Shown here piece after piece: positions 54,885 to 64,000 of a stretch of DNA of 64,000 nt. A model generated the notes under the pieces. The model did no database searches, was not told the DNA's origin, and was given only the letters and a program-made list of their open reading frames with translations. Origin of the DNA: Oreohelix idahoensis (taxonomy: Eukaryota; Mollusca; Gastropoda; Stylommatophora; Oreohelicidae); assembly GCA_024509875.1 (NCBI GenBank), contig JAMPIV010017548.1, forward strand, positions 1-64,000. The letters are read 5' to 3'. Numbering within the stretch: position 1 is the first letter of the stretch; the number at the start of each line of letters is the position of its first letter. The translations under genes were made by a program, and so were the position numbers.

Positions 54885-55185
54885 ATTTGGAAGAAGAGAT
54901 GAAAAGAAGACGCTGGCGATAGACAGGGCACACACTGAAGAAGCCTGTTCATATTATTACTTGGCAGCCCTTGTTCTGGAATCCACAGGGTAAGAGAGAC
55001 AGCAGGGGACCAAAGAACACACGAAGAAGTGAACTTAAGACATACACGATAGAGATGAAGAACACATGGAAAGACTTTGAGCTGATGGTGCTGGACAAGA
55101 AAGCGTGTATAAGTTTGTTGAAGGCATTTGAAGAGAGCTTAAGGGTGATGGTGATTTTAAAAATAAAATCAACAAAGATTGTAAC
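54885..55185 (+). pseudogene. LINE C-terminal tail, family copy 1
   Basis: Encodes FWNPQGKRDSRGPKNTRRSE, then NTWKDFELMVLDKKAC, the tail of an RTE/CR1-like polyprotein. Related copies occur at 58450, 58925 and 61836. Confidence 0.7.
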
Positions 55186-55496
55186 TTTCATGTGGTTTTT
55201 TTAATGTTTAATACGTGGTAGCGTTGATGTTTTGTACATAGGGCTCTTTATAAAATATATTTAGGCATTTTGAGACTTTGTATTTATCACATATGGGTTA
55301 TTAAGTTCAACAATGTTTATCTAAAACTACTATTATTAATGCTGATGATCTCATGCGCCGTCTTGAAGACCTGAGGAAAATTAATTGAATGAGTGAGTTA
55401 GCGGGAGATTCAGTGAGTGAGTGAAAGAATGATGTTTAGGTGGGTATGTTTTTGAGGGAGAATATGATTATGATTAAGCGGGGAAGTAAGTAAGCA

Positions 55497-55990
55497 GCTG
55501 TAGTAGTGTCAGCAGATGTAGTAATGTCAACAGTTGTAGCAGTGTCAGCAGTTGTAGTAATGTCAGCAGTTGTAGTAATGTCAGCAGTTGTAGTAGTGTC
55601 TGCAGTTGTAGTAATGTCAGCAGTTGTAGTAATGTCAGCAGTTGTAGTAGTGTCAGCAGCTAAAGTAGTGTCAGAAGTTGTAGCAGTGCCAGCAGTTGTA
55701 GTAATTTCAGCAGTTACAGTAGTGTCATCAGTTGTAGAAGTGTCAGCAGTTGTAGTAATGTCAGCAGTTGTAGTAGTGTCAGCAGCTAAAGTAGTGTCAG
55801 AAGTTGTAGTAGTGCCAGCAGTTGTAGTAATTTCAGCAGTGGTAGTAATGTCAGCACTTGTAGAAGTGTCAGCTGTTGTAGTAGTGTAAGCAGTTGTTGT
55901 AATGTCAGCAGTAGTAGTAATGTCAGCAGTTGTAGTAATATCAGCAGTTGTAGTAATGTCAGCATTTGTAATAATGTCAGCATTTGTAGT
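55497..55990. repeat. 18-bp minisatellite GTAGTAATGTCAGCAGTT
   Basis: About 27 units alternating between GTAGTAATGTCAGCAGTT and variants with GTAGTG. A six-unit higher-order block (ending GCAGCTAAAGTAGTGTCAGA) occurs twice, near 55640-55690 and 55765-55815. Long frames on both strands come from the period being a multiple of three. Confidence 0.9.
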
Positions 55991-56430
55991 ATGATCGTAA
56001 TAATATTATTAAAAACATTAGTAGTAGAACTAATAATAGAAATAGTACTTTTAATAGTAAAATAAGTAGTAATAGTAGTAGTAGTAGTAGCAATATTAGT
56101 AGTAGTATTATTAGCAGTAGTTGATGTGGTAGTAGTAGTATTGAAAACAGTAGCTGTAATAATAAAAGTAGTAGAAGTGGTATTAGTAGTAGTTGTAGTG
56201 TAGTATTAGTTGTAGCAGTATTAGTAGTAAAAACAGTGGCAGTAATGAGAATAGTAGTAGCAGCAGCAGTAGTCGTAGTATGAAAATAGTAGCAGTAATG
56301 ATAATAATAGGTGTTGTAGTAGCAGTAGTAGTAAAACTAGTAGTAGTAGTACTAGTAGTGATAGTAATTATAGTAGCAACAGTAGTAATAGTAGAAACAG
56401 CAAAAGTTATATCAGTATAGTAGTAACAAC
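55991..56430. repeat. Degenerate (TAG)n/(TAA)n region
   Basis: Trinucleotide-rich DNA with many AGTAGTAGTAGTAG stretches continuing from the 18-bp array. Confidence 0.85.
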
Positions 56431-56452
56431 AGCAGAAAAAAGCTTAGTAACA

Positions 56453-56797
56453 TTAGCAGCAGTACGTGTGACAATGACGATTATTAAAAAAATAACAAAA
56501 TGATGCCTTTGTTACATTCACAGAACAACAATACACGAACTTACACATCAAGTTTCGGAAATGCAACCTGTCATCTGGCACATTAGCTGACAAATGTGCA
56601 CACAATACACGAGACAGTAAAACAGGGCAAGTACTGATAGACATATTTATCATCATACCATAATAGCTGTGACAGGTAGGGAATGCTGGGGGTGGCGCAG
56701 GCCACAGCGGGTAAGACTCATTGAGTAGGGCTGCCATACCGTCAGTCATGTGAAGTTCGAGATGACAATGAATGAGCCACAGGCCTGGGTTGTCGGC
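56453..56797 (-). CDS. Multicopper oxidase, HCH copper-site exon
   Basis: Minus-strand exon starting at 56797 after ACTAAG: ADNPGLWLIHCHLELHMTDG, then MAALLNE. H-C-H-x3-H-x4-M is the type 1/type 3 copper motif of laccase-type multicopper oxidases, with Met as the axial ligand. The preceding exon ends RIE in phase 0 and this one begins in phase 0. The coding part may stop at a donor at 56659 (after PTCHSYYG, GTATGA follows) or run to the stop at 56453. I cannot decide. The product would oxidise phenolic or metal substrates with reduction of oxygen to water, and is probably extracellular. Confidence 0.85.
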   Translation of the reverse strand, partial: ADNPGLWLIHCHLELHMTDGMAALLNESYPLWPAPPPAFPTCHSYYGMMINMSISTCPVLLSRVLCAHLSANVPDDRLHFRNLMCKFVYCCSVNVTKASFCYFFNNRHCHTYCC

Positions 56798-56975
56798 CTT
56801 AGTAACATGATAGAATATGGAAACCAGGTGTGAATGTAGGCCCATATATGATGTGTGCATACATTTGTGAGGGCGTTTATGTGTGTAGTGTGAATATTAT
56901 GTCAATGTACATGTACTTCATGTGTTTCTGTTTACTAAATATATTATATGAATACCATAACCATGTATATATATC

Positions 56976-57235
56976 AGCGTCCGATTGGCAGAGTGGTTAA
57001 AGCGGTAGTCTCTCGCGGCTAGGGTGCTGGGTTTGAATCACGATAGCTACACGCCACCCAGGTGTAAATGGGTACCTGACTCTTTGAGTTATGGAAGAAA
57101 AAGGCAGCGCGGAAGGTAACTGGTCATTCCACCTCTCGTAACTGGTCATCCCACCTCTCGATGCTTGACCTAGTATAGTGAAGTCTCTAACACTTCACTC
57201 ATCTACGACAGTACCTGCTATGGGTCTATCTATAC
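56976..57235 (+). repeat. tRNA-derived SINE, copy 2
   Basis: GCGTCCGATTGGCAGAGTGG TTAAAGC head, GGGTTTGAATC B box, and the body CCCAGGTGTAAATGGGTACC to TGCTATGGGT. It matches 22991-23240. A 22-base CTGGTCAT(T/C)CCACCTCTCG phrase is duplicated near 57119-57160. Confidence 0.85.
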
Positions 57236-57339
57236 CTTTTACGTATATATGTAGTACATGTATAGATTAGGGTATGTGTCATTCATGCACATATATGTAT
57301 ATTTAAATAAATTATTTGATATTCTATGTTTTTTTTTGT

Positions 57340-57930
57340 TCTTTTTTTTCTTAACCAGCGGCTCTTGGGCTTTCGGCCCTTCGGCCAAATGACATGTCAT
57401 TGCGAGGCTGGGGAGCCTGTGGACTTTCCTTCCAACCCGGTCAGGAGCTTCGCCCCTTCCCACCCACAGAGGGTTTATCTCAGGAGCCGATCGGGTGATT
57501 CAGTCAAAATCCCGGTCGATGACACTTCTTCAAATGGACACACCCGGGCTTGAACCTTGAACACCTGATCGGGACCCAAGACGCATCAAAAGTGAGGAAT
57601 GCAGTAAGCGACCCATAGCTTGACTGCCTGCGTCAGGGTCAGCGAACCAGAGCTGACCAAGACCCTACTCCACCTCCATGTGGTGGTCCTGTAAACAGGC
57701 TGCATCACTGCAGTCTGGCTGAGGAGTAGGGATCGAAGAGGGAAGGCAAACCCGGTCAACAAAAATGCCGTGCGGAAGTCGCATGTGTCGGCCGAAAGGC
57801 GCAAATACCGAAGCTTCGCTGTAAACGGACACAACGCAACCAACGTCCTTTTCAGGACGAACGAGGAAGAAGAAGAACACCTCATCGCCAGCGCAATGTG
57901 GTAACCGTTACACCAGCGCGGCTCCCATAC
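57340..57930 (-). repeat. tRNA-derived SINE (second family), split by an insertion
   Basis: The minus strand begins GGGAGCCGCGCTGGTGTAAC (A-box region, near 57930). After the insertion it continues GGTTCAAGCCCGGGTGTG (B box, near 57555) and a body with ATCGACCGGGATTTTGAC. The two parts join cleanly if 57567-57874 is removed. Confidence 0.75.
57567..57874 (+). mobile_element. 308-bp retroelement inserted in a SINE, 8-bp target duplication
   Basis: Flanked by GAACACCT at 57559-57566 and 57875-57882. It starts GATCGGGACCC and ends ACGAACGAGGAAGAAGAA, a simple GAA tail as expected for a LINE-driven retroelement. It encodes nothing obvious. Confidence 0.75.
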
Positions 57931-58003
57931 TGTATGTTTAAAAGGTGCTAGAAAGATATAAACCTGTATAAATAAGTGCTGATCAGTTACAACTGATCAG
58001 ATA

Positions 58004-58446
58004 ATGTACGAGATATTCCCAGTAGCAACAAACGGCTGCGAGACTTGGACACTCAATAAAACAGTTGCAAAAAAGGTTACATCATTCGAAATGAAATGCT
58101 ACAGACGGATGTTGAGAATACCCTGGACCAAAAATAAAAAAGACCAACAGAGAAGTACTGCACTCACTAAATGTAGAGGAAAATTGACTTCTAAACACCA
58201 TCGCAATAAGGAAGCTGAATTTTTTTTTTCGTATAAAAAGACATAATAGTCTAGAAAAATTACTAATGGAAGGCATGGTCCCTGGAAAAAGGGGAAGGGG
58301 TCGACCTAGACGACGGTGGACCCAGGACATCACAGTGAGTCTGAACTTGGCTTTGGCTGATGCAGGTCGACTTGCCCAGAATCGTGATGCGTTCAGAGCA
58401 GCTGTAATTGAGACAACGTTCTGGAAAGAATACGTCACATGATGAT
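58004..58446 (+). pseudogene. LINE RT C-terminal fragment with arginine-rich tail
   Basis: Encodes NGCETWTLNKTVAKKVTSFE, then MKCYRRMLRIPWTK, the post-RT domain of RTE/CR1-like LINEs. A frame break follows, then GKRGRGRPRRRWTQDI and GRLAQNRDAFRAAVIE at 58268-58440. It is homologous to the minus-strand fragment at 2795-2940 and ends in (GATGAT). Confidence 0.8.
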
Positions 58447-58449
58447 GAT

Positions 58450-58745
58450 GAAATAAGTGCTTCTGCAGAATAGTAGGATTGAAATGATATGACAAAATCA
58501 CTAATGTGGAACAGATGGACAAAACCAGACAAATACCATTGGAACAGGAAGTGAGCAGTTTACGATGAAGTTGGATAGCACACGTTAGGAAAAAAAAAAC
58601 AGTTCAGAATTACAATGGAGTACCTGTTAGGGAAACTCTCGGGTAATGGAAATAGAGAAAGGCCAAAAACGAACAGAGAAGAGAACTTCAGAAAGCCATG
58701 AATGGGATAAAGAAGACCCGTCAAGACCTTAAATGGAAGTGCATG
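58450..58745 (+). pseudogene. LINE C-terminal tail, family copy 2
   Basis: Diverged relative of 54885-55185 and 58925-59290 (ATGACAAAATCACTAATGTG, then GAACAGGAAGTGAGCAG). Many frame breaks. Confidence 0.6.
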
Positions 58746-58924
58746 CATTTGTGGGGGCGTTGATGTGTGTATCTGCGCATATTACGTCAATATTTATGGA
58801 TTACGAGTGTTTATATGCATTAAATATGTAATAATTATACCGTAAACACGTGCATCTATGTTTATATTATACATGCAAATTAATGTATTACGTATATATT
58901 ATGTGATAATCTATGTAGACATTT

Positions 58925-59295
58925 CAGAAAGCTATTGACTTTCATAAATGAGTTCTTCGGCAGAATAGAAAGATTTAAAATGGTATGACAAGATCACCAA
59001 TGTGAAAATGATGGAAAGACCCGGACAAACACCAATGTAGCAGGAGGTGAGGAGAAGACGATGGCATTCGATGGAACACACATTAGAAAGGAAAAAAAAC
59101 CCAGTTCATAGCATTACCAGGGAGTCCCTCTTCTGGAAACCACCTGGTAATAGAAATAGAGGTCAAAAATACACGGGGAATAGAACTGGATACAGAAATA
59201 AAAGGAATAATAGAAGAAGTGTCAAGATCTTGAATGAATGGAACAGGATAAAATATCCTGGCATGTTTTTGTTGTGGACATGCGCTCCAAGATAG
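58925..59295 (+). pseudogene. LINE C-terminal tail, family copy 3
   Basis: Begins CTATTGACTTTCATAAATGAG and encodes VRRRRWHSMEHTLERKK, then ITRESLFWKPPGNRNRG, the arginine-rich tail of the same LINE family. Confidence 0.7.
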
Positions 59296-59311
59296 CTGAT
59301 AGGTACTGTTG

Positions 59312-59475
59312 ATGATGATGGTGATGATGATGGCGACGACGATGGTGATGATGATGGTGATGGTGTTGATGATGATGGTGATGATGATGGCGACGACGAT
59401 GGTGATGATGATGGTGATGATGATGGCGACGACGATGGTGATGATGATGGTGATGATGATGATGATGATTAAACG
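59312..59475. repeat. GATGATGGTGATGATGATGG minisatellite
   Basis: Trinucleotide-based repeat with a recurring GGCGACGACGATGGTGATG block of 27-30 bases (three copies, starting near 59332, 59389 and 59425). Poly-His frames on the minus strand are artefacts. Confidence 0.9.
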
Positions 59476-59719
59476 ATGATGGCAATGACGACGGTGATGA
59501 TAGTTATATTGACAGTGACAACGACGGCAATAATGATGATATGTATAGCGAGAAAATATATGACAACCGTTGCGAGGACAGAACATTTGTTGCTGATTAC
59601 GTTCTACAATTTATTCAGAAATAGCTGTTCTATTTGGATAAATGTGAAACGTTAAAATATCACTTCAAAATGTTCTATCACATATTAAAAACGTGAGGTC
59701 ACACATAACAGTTTCTTAC

Positions 59720-59935
59720 CTCGATTCGAACAACAGCATATCCACCAGATGGCACTATAATGTCATCCTTGAGCGGGCCCCATTCAAGCTCAAGATCTGG
59801 ATCGTTACCATTGTCCCATGATGCATTAGCCCATTTGGCACGATTACAGAATTTATAGCCACAATCGATGTCTTCGTTAGCACTGATAAACTTGCCCGTT
59901 GTTGTGTTGTAAGTAGGATACCCAACTTTCACCAC
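59720..59935 (-). CDS. Multicopper oxidase, third-domain exon
   Basis: Exon of 72 codons between acceptor GGTTTAG (ending at 59936) and donor GAG/GTAAGA (59720), phase 0 at both ends. It reads VVKVGYPTYNTTTGKF, then CGYKFCNRAKWANASW, IIVPSGGYAVVRIE. The VVKVGYP strand normally follows the HPxHxHGHSF motif, as it does here with the exon ending HSFQ at 61260. GGYAVVRIE leads into the HCH exon. Two cysteines probably form a disulphide. Confidence 0.9.
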
Positions 59936-59936
59936 C

Positions 59937-60093
59937 TAAACCAAAATAATATTCAACATTTCACCATCTGTACCAAAATAATATTCAACATTTAACACCA
60001 GTACGAAAATAATATTCAACATTTCACCACCAGTACCAAAATAATATTCAAAATTTTACCATCAGTGCCAAAATAATATTCAACAATTCACCT
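59937..60093. repeat. 31-bp intronic tandem repeat
   Basis: Five copies of a unit with CCAAAATAATATTCAACATTT and CACCA. They lie immediately upstream (in gene orientation) of the 59720-59935 exon and include its acceptor region. Confidence 0.85.
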
Positions 60094-61259
60094 TGTGACT
60101 TTGGGACAGGTGAGACTTGGGTTGCTTATTTTCTATACTGCTCAGTTACGATAAGTATTCTAACCACTGACGTTAGTTGTGTTGAACCTTCATGGCTATG
60201 GAGATTAAAAGGTAATTTCTGGAAGATTGGTGAAGCTTGTATATGCTTCACATAAAAAGGCGATATTTCCAAGGACTAGCGATCTTCTACAGTATCGGTG
60301 GGGTTTTTTTTTTTTAGATCGGTGATAACCAGGATAGTTTATAAACACAAAAGAATATCCGCTCAAACTTTAAGTGACTGGCGCTAGAAGTTTATGTTTT
60401 TCCCACCTCACGTTAAGGAAATCCTGGATTCACTGGACAGCTAGTAAATAACACATCTTAGGTCCTAGTTTATATAGGGGAAATTCTTTTAACTCCAGCA
60501 CATTTGCGCAGAGATCGGTTTTATTTCTTTTCATGCATGTGGGTAATAGGCGGTGACTTGGACCAGAGACAAAATGCTCTGGAGAGCGGAGGACTTCCCC
60601 GATGCGACCGAGAGAAATATTTATTTCTTATTTGAGCGGGTGAGTTGATAGACCCGGTCGCCAGTGTCCCTTACTTAAGACTTATGTAGATGAAACAAAC
60701 CAGGCGACAGGAAACCACGCTGGCAGACGCAAGTGCCAGTTACGTAATCGTGGCAAGCGCAAATTCTGGTCGCTCGAAGGAAGTTAGGTCATGGGGGCCA
60801 AGTCCAGGGGAATGAAATCTAATGTCCTCCATCCAGGTGCAGATGCGTCTACGTCCGCCAGCTGAAAATTACGTCATTGCATGAGCATCATGGAATAATT
60901 AATGAGTTAGACTGTCCCTGTCTCAAAGACATTTGATGACAACCCCACTGTTGAAAGTCAGGAAAGCCGGTATCAAAATATAGCGAATGAATGACGCAGC
61001 GCCATCACAAATAAGATTGACATGGAGGAGTCAGGAATTTTACAACAGAATGAAGCCAACAAGAGGAGGGGAAGGGGTCAAAATCAAAGATAAGAAATGG
61101 GCGTTTCTCTCTGGACGAAATCGGCAGAAAATTCTGAGTCATTCCGTCACTGTATCCTAAGTGCAGTCAGTCAAAATTTGAACATGTTATCTTATTTGAA
61201 TTTTAACCAATTTAAAAACAAACCTACCAAAAAAAAATAATAAGAAAAAGAAATAACAC
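60094..61259. other. Intron of the multicopper oxidase
   Basis: No gene or recognisable repeat was seen in this intron portion. Confidence 0.5.
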
Positions 61260-61427
61260 CTGAAATGAGTGTCCATGCATGTGAACTGGGTGGTCCCAGC
61301 CTTGTCCTGATCCAATGTTGAGGAATACAAACTGAATTAAGTCCCCGTGATTGTATGAGATGGTATATGGACAATGGCAGACTTGGTCATCGGCACAGTC
61401 ATCGCGGGAACATGTCAAGGTCGGTTT
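61260..61427 (-). CDS. Multicopper oxidase, HxHGH copper-site exon
   Basis: Exon of 56 codons, phase 0 at both ends, acceptor CTCAG (61428) and donor CAG/GTGTTA (61260). It reads KPTLTCSRDDCADDQVCHCP, then GDLIQFVFLN and GWDHPVHMHGHSFQ. HP-x-H-x-H-G-H provides type 1, 2 and 3 copper ligands in the third cupredoxin domain. With the HCH exon it completes the C-terminal copper sites of a laccase-like enzyme. Several cysteines precede the copper site. Confidence 0.92.
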
Positions 61428-61835
61428 CTGAGACTGTGGAATGAGCATATAGCGTAGAGAAAGAAGGTACATAAGTGTGTTTTCTCTTAAACATAAATTT
61501 ATATGCGGCATTAAGCAATCATGTGACGATCAAGAGAAATTGGAGGTTGAATTTAACATCAGTGGGACATTTTCTTCGATGCCATCCAAAGGGGTCGCCT
61601 ACGTCGTTAGAGTTAGGATAAAGGTTAGATTTTAGGATACCTAAACCTAACCCTCACTCCTTATTACTGTGTCTCTGCATTATTTTCTAAGGCTGTATCT
61701 AACATACGTCCCACTTGTCTTCATTTCCACCGAAATCAAGTCCAACACAAATATCAGAATCTTCATCTAAAATGTCAAGTCAGTCCTATTGTATGGCCCT
61801 AAAACATGGGGAACAACGAAAAACAATAACCAAAA

Positions 61836-62106
61836 AGCTAGACTTTCATAAATGTGTACTTGCGTAGAATAGAAAGATTGAAGTGGTATGACAAGATCAC
61901 TAATATAGAACTAAAGATTCTAACCAGATAAGTGTCAGTGGCACAAGAAACGAGAAGACTTTGGGGATGGAGAGAGCACACATACACGCTTAGGAAACCT
62001 GTTGATAGCATCACAAGGCAATCCTTATTCTGGAATCCACAGGGTAAGAGAGGAAAAGGGAAACTGAAGAACACATGGAGAAGAGAATCGGAGACATAAA
62101 TTATAT
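61836..62106 (+). pseudogene. LINE C-terminal tail, family copy 4 (5' part)
   Basis: CTTTCATAAATGTGTACTTG, TGGTATGACAAGATCACTAA, then TTCTGGAATCCACAGGGTAA. It is homologous to the copies at 54885 and 58925. It is interrupted at 62107 by a hAT-like element and resumes at 62982-63090 (AAATGGAAAAATCTTGAGCT, TTGTTGAAGGCCTATGCTCC). Confidence 0.75.
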
Positions 62107-62981
62107 CAGCGATTTTCAACTTTTTCAACTCACGGCACAGTGAACAAGGTACTACAAATTTGTTTTTAAGGAGAGATTTTATCATTAAAATTTGTAAAAA
62201 TAATATTGATCTGGATTTCAGCAGGTTTATTTTTTAATTATATGTTTAAATACAAGTATACCTCGCTTTATTGCGCTTCGCTTGATTGCGCTTTGCTTGA
62301 TTGCGCTTCGCAGACATTGCGCTTTTTTTCAAATTATTCATGTTTATTTATTAGAACGTGCCTTCTTCTTCCGATAGATTCTGGCTCTCCACCAGCAAAA
62401 ACATTACGATTCGCTGAAGGCTCAGATGATGAGAATTAGCATTTTTTTAGCAATAAAGTATTTTTAATTTTACAATACACTGTGTTTTAAGACCTAGCGC
62501 TATTGTGCACTTAATAGACATGGTGTAAACATTATTTTAGGCTTTTATATGCACTGAGAAGCAAAAAAAATGGGTATGACCCGCTATATTGCAATATTCG
62601 CTTTATTGCGGTGGTCTGGAACAAAACCCGCAATATCTCAGAGGCATACCTGTAAATGTATATGTAAATGTTTTATTATTCCAATTATTGAAATGAGATA
62701 TCTTTAAAAAAAGATGTCATTCATTTAAAAGATCAAATGACATTCCATTGGCCTAAAAAAACGTGTCCCCTCCATTTTCTCTCTACCTCTGTTATACACC
62801 CTCTCTTTTTCTTAATGAAATAATGAAAAGTCAAGTTTTGAATAACATAGTCTGGCCATTTTTGTTTTATTCCTCAATTTTGTCCTTGCTTCTTTTCTAC
62901 CTTTCCTCAAAATCCAACCGCATATCTGCGGACCCTTCGCGTCACACCAGTGTGCCGTGACACACCGGTTGAAAATCGTTA
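62107..62981. mobile_element. hAT-like DNA transposon remnant
   Basis: Imperfect terminal inverted repeats: left CAGCGATTTTCAACTTTTTC, right (complement) TAACGATTTTCAACCGG, both followed by CACGGCACA. It splits a LINE tail. The flanking 8 bases (AATTATAT and CACGAAAA) do not match, so the ends have drifted or the boundary is a few bases off. It encodes no transposase. Confidence 0.6.
62253..62652. mobile_element. pogo/Tigger-like MITE nested in the hAT-like element
   Basis: About 400 bp with ends CAAGTATACCTCGCTTTATT and (complement) CAGGTATGCCTCTGAGATAT, flanked by TA on both sides (62251-62252 and 62653-62654), the Tc1/mariner-type target. TTTATTGCG phrases recur inside each end. The right end resembles what I remember of mammalian Tigger elements. 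Confidence 0.65.
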
Positions 62982-63251
62982 CACGAAAAAGGACTAAATG
63001 GAAAAATCTTGAGCTGATGCCATGTGACAGGGAAGGCTTGTCATACGTTTGTTGAAGGCCTATGCTCCTTCGGGAGTTGAATGTGGATGAACGAATTAAG
63101 CAATAGTCGATTATAACGACCTCTAGTCACCTGGAAACAAATATATACACCAAAAACAAGCATATACACAGACTTTTTCATGAACTATCATCAAAGCAAC
63201 ATTTGTATTCTTAATGTAGCATCATTGTTTAAATGATCACCATTATCTCAC

Positions 63252-63374
63252 CTGTGATAATGCAGCGTACGGATGGTTGATAAACGACTTTCCATTTACA
63301 GATCCTGGAGTCAGGGTTGTGCCAGGAAAAGCAAAGTTCATGAAAAACTCTGTTATATTTCTATTTGGTGGTTT
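63252..63374 (-). CDS. Multicopper oxidase, second-domain exon
   Basis: Exon of 41 codons between acceptor CAACAG (63375) and donor CAG/GTGAGA (63252). It reads KPPNRNITEFFMNFAFPG, then SVNGKSFINHPYAALSQ. The FFMNFAFPG and NGKSF...P...LSQ strands are typical of the second cupredoxin domain of animal laccases. It ends in phase 0 and joins the KPTLTC exon without a gap. Confidence 0.88.
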
Positions 63375-63433
63375 CTGTTGACAGAGATTTCATAATTTCG
63401 CGCATTTAATAAGGAAACTTATATATATATTAC

Positions 63434-63620
63434 TCAGCGATCGAATCTCGTCATAGTTGTAGCATTCCGTGTTATATTCCTCCGGATAGTAGGAAAATGG
63501 ACAGTTCAGAACGATGCAAGGATCTAATTGGGTGCACCGTTTCGGGGAAGAGACGGGGTCTTCGCCTGAATGGGCCCCAGTATATCGTAGAATGGCCTCC
63601 GCTGTATTGTTGTGCTCTAT
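63434..63620 (-). CDS. Multicopper oxidase, upstream second-domain exon
   Basis: Begins in phase 0 after TTCTTCTCAG: IEHNNTAEAILRYTG, then CTQLDPCIVLNCPFSYYPEE and YNTECYNYDEIRSL. The LNCPF...YNTEC pattern is conserved in animal laccases. The apparent donor (CTGA/GTAATA, 63434) leaves one base of a codon, whereas the next exon starts on a codon boundary after an intron of only 59 bases. Either a base is missing or extra, or the junction is different. Upstream exons lie beyond 64000. Confidence 0.8.
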
Positions 63621-64000
63621 CTGAGAAGAAAGATTAAAGTACATGTTGTAATGCATATCCAAAAAACAAAACAAACAAAAATCACACATACATGCATGAA
63701 TGCACGCGTGCTTACACGTATAATACAAGCAAAATGTATTAACAAAATGTTTTCCTCAACGATTTGAACACAACTACACATTAACTCAAATAAGACACAG
63801 AGTTTTTTGTACCGTATATGTATATTTTGCTGTGTGTTATACTAATATTATTACGATTGTGTTTTATGATTGAAAAAAGTTATTGTAATATTGTTCTTAT
63901 TTATTTTATATTTAGTGCGTTTGTTTTGTGATGTGTATTTTCTTAAGAAAACAAAGCTCAAAACTGCGTCTCTCCAGTGTCTTTATTGGCCTTATTCCCC
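63621..64000. other. Multicopper oxidase intron, to window edge
   Basis: AT-rich DNA with no further exon that I can recognise. Confidence 0.5.

Noticed and set aside
55506..55889. 127-codon Val/Ser/Ala ORF
   Set aside because: It is a product of the 18-bp minisatellite. It lacks any unique sequence or flanking gene structure.
59222..59485. Poly-histidine minus-strand ORF
   Set aside because: It is the GATGAT minisatellite read in one frame.

Overview
This window is animal nuclear DNA, most likely from a mollusc and probably a gastropod. Three things point there: an intronless rhodopsin-type receptor with the look of gastropod chemosensory receptors, an intron-split laccase-like multicopper oxidase, and a dense load of tRNA-derived SINEs, RLE-type LINEs, Gmr1-like LTR elements and Merlin/hAT/pogo-type DNA transposons. 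The host species is an inference. No bacterial features (operons, ribosome binding sites, CRISPR) are present.

Only two host genes are supported. One is an intact 372-codon GPCR (21089-22207, +). The other is the 3' half of a multicopper oxidase on the minus strand (exons between 63620 and about 56659, or 56453 if the last exon runs to its stop). Its 5' exons lie beyond the right edge, and its introns are filled with LINE tails, SINEs and nested DNA transposons.

Layout. 1-2940: unrecognised DNA, a 44-bp tandem repeat, SINE-like repeats, a TA/CA minisatellite and a LINE tail. 2941-11060: a block of minus-strand RLE-LINE copies (YVDD reverse transcriptase, CCHC knuckle, PD-(D/E)XK endonuclease) joined head to tail through (TGTA)n arrays. 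11061-20840: a nearly complete LTR retrotransposon with almost identical LTRs and the unusual order protease-integrase-RT-RNase H. 20841-22560: the GPCR. 22900-24200: SINE, LINE tail and a 291-bp terminal-inverted-repeat element. 24200-35740: a second block of the same LINEs, of which 24930-33080 is a direct duplicate of 2941-11060 about 22 kb away. 36893-39600: a decayed second Gmr1-like element broken by a solo LTR. 39605-41274: a Merlin-like DNA transposon with an 8-bp target duplication, holding SINEs and a 79-bp-arm palindrome. 41858-50100: a LINE ORF1 fragment and a second, CR1/L2-like LINE with its RT palm deleted. 50100-56420: mostly unrecognised DNA, SINEs and a GTAGTAATGTCAGCAGTT minisatellite. 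56453-63620: the multicopper oxidase.

The main biological story is transposon behaviour. The RLE-LINE ends in a (TGTA)n tail, and new copies begin inside such tails, so it appears to use its own microsatellite as a landing site and build arrays. Several copies share one internal fusion point but have different 5' truncations, which suggests that a fused, dimer-derived transcript has itself been mobile.
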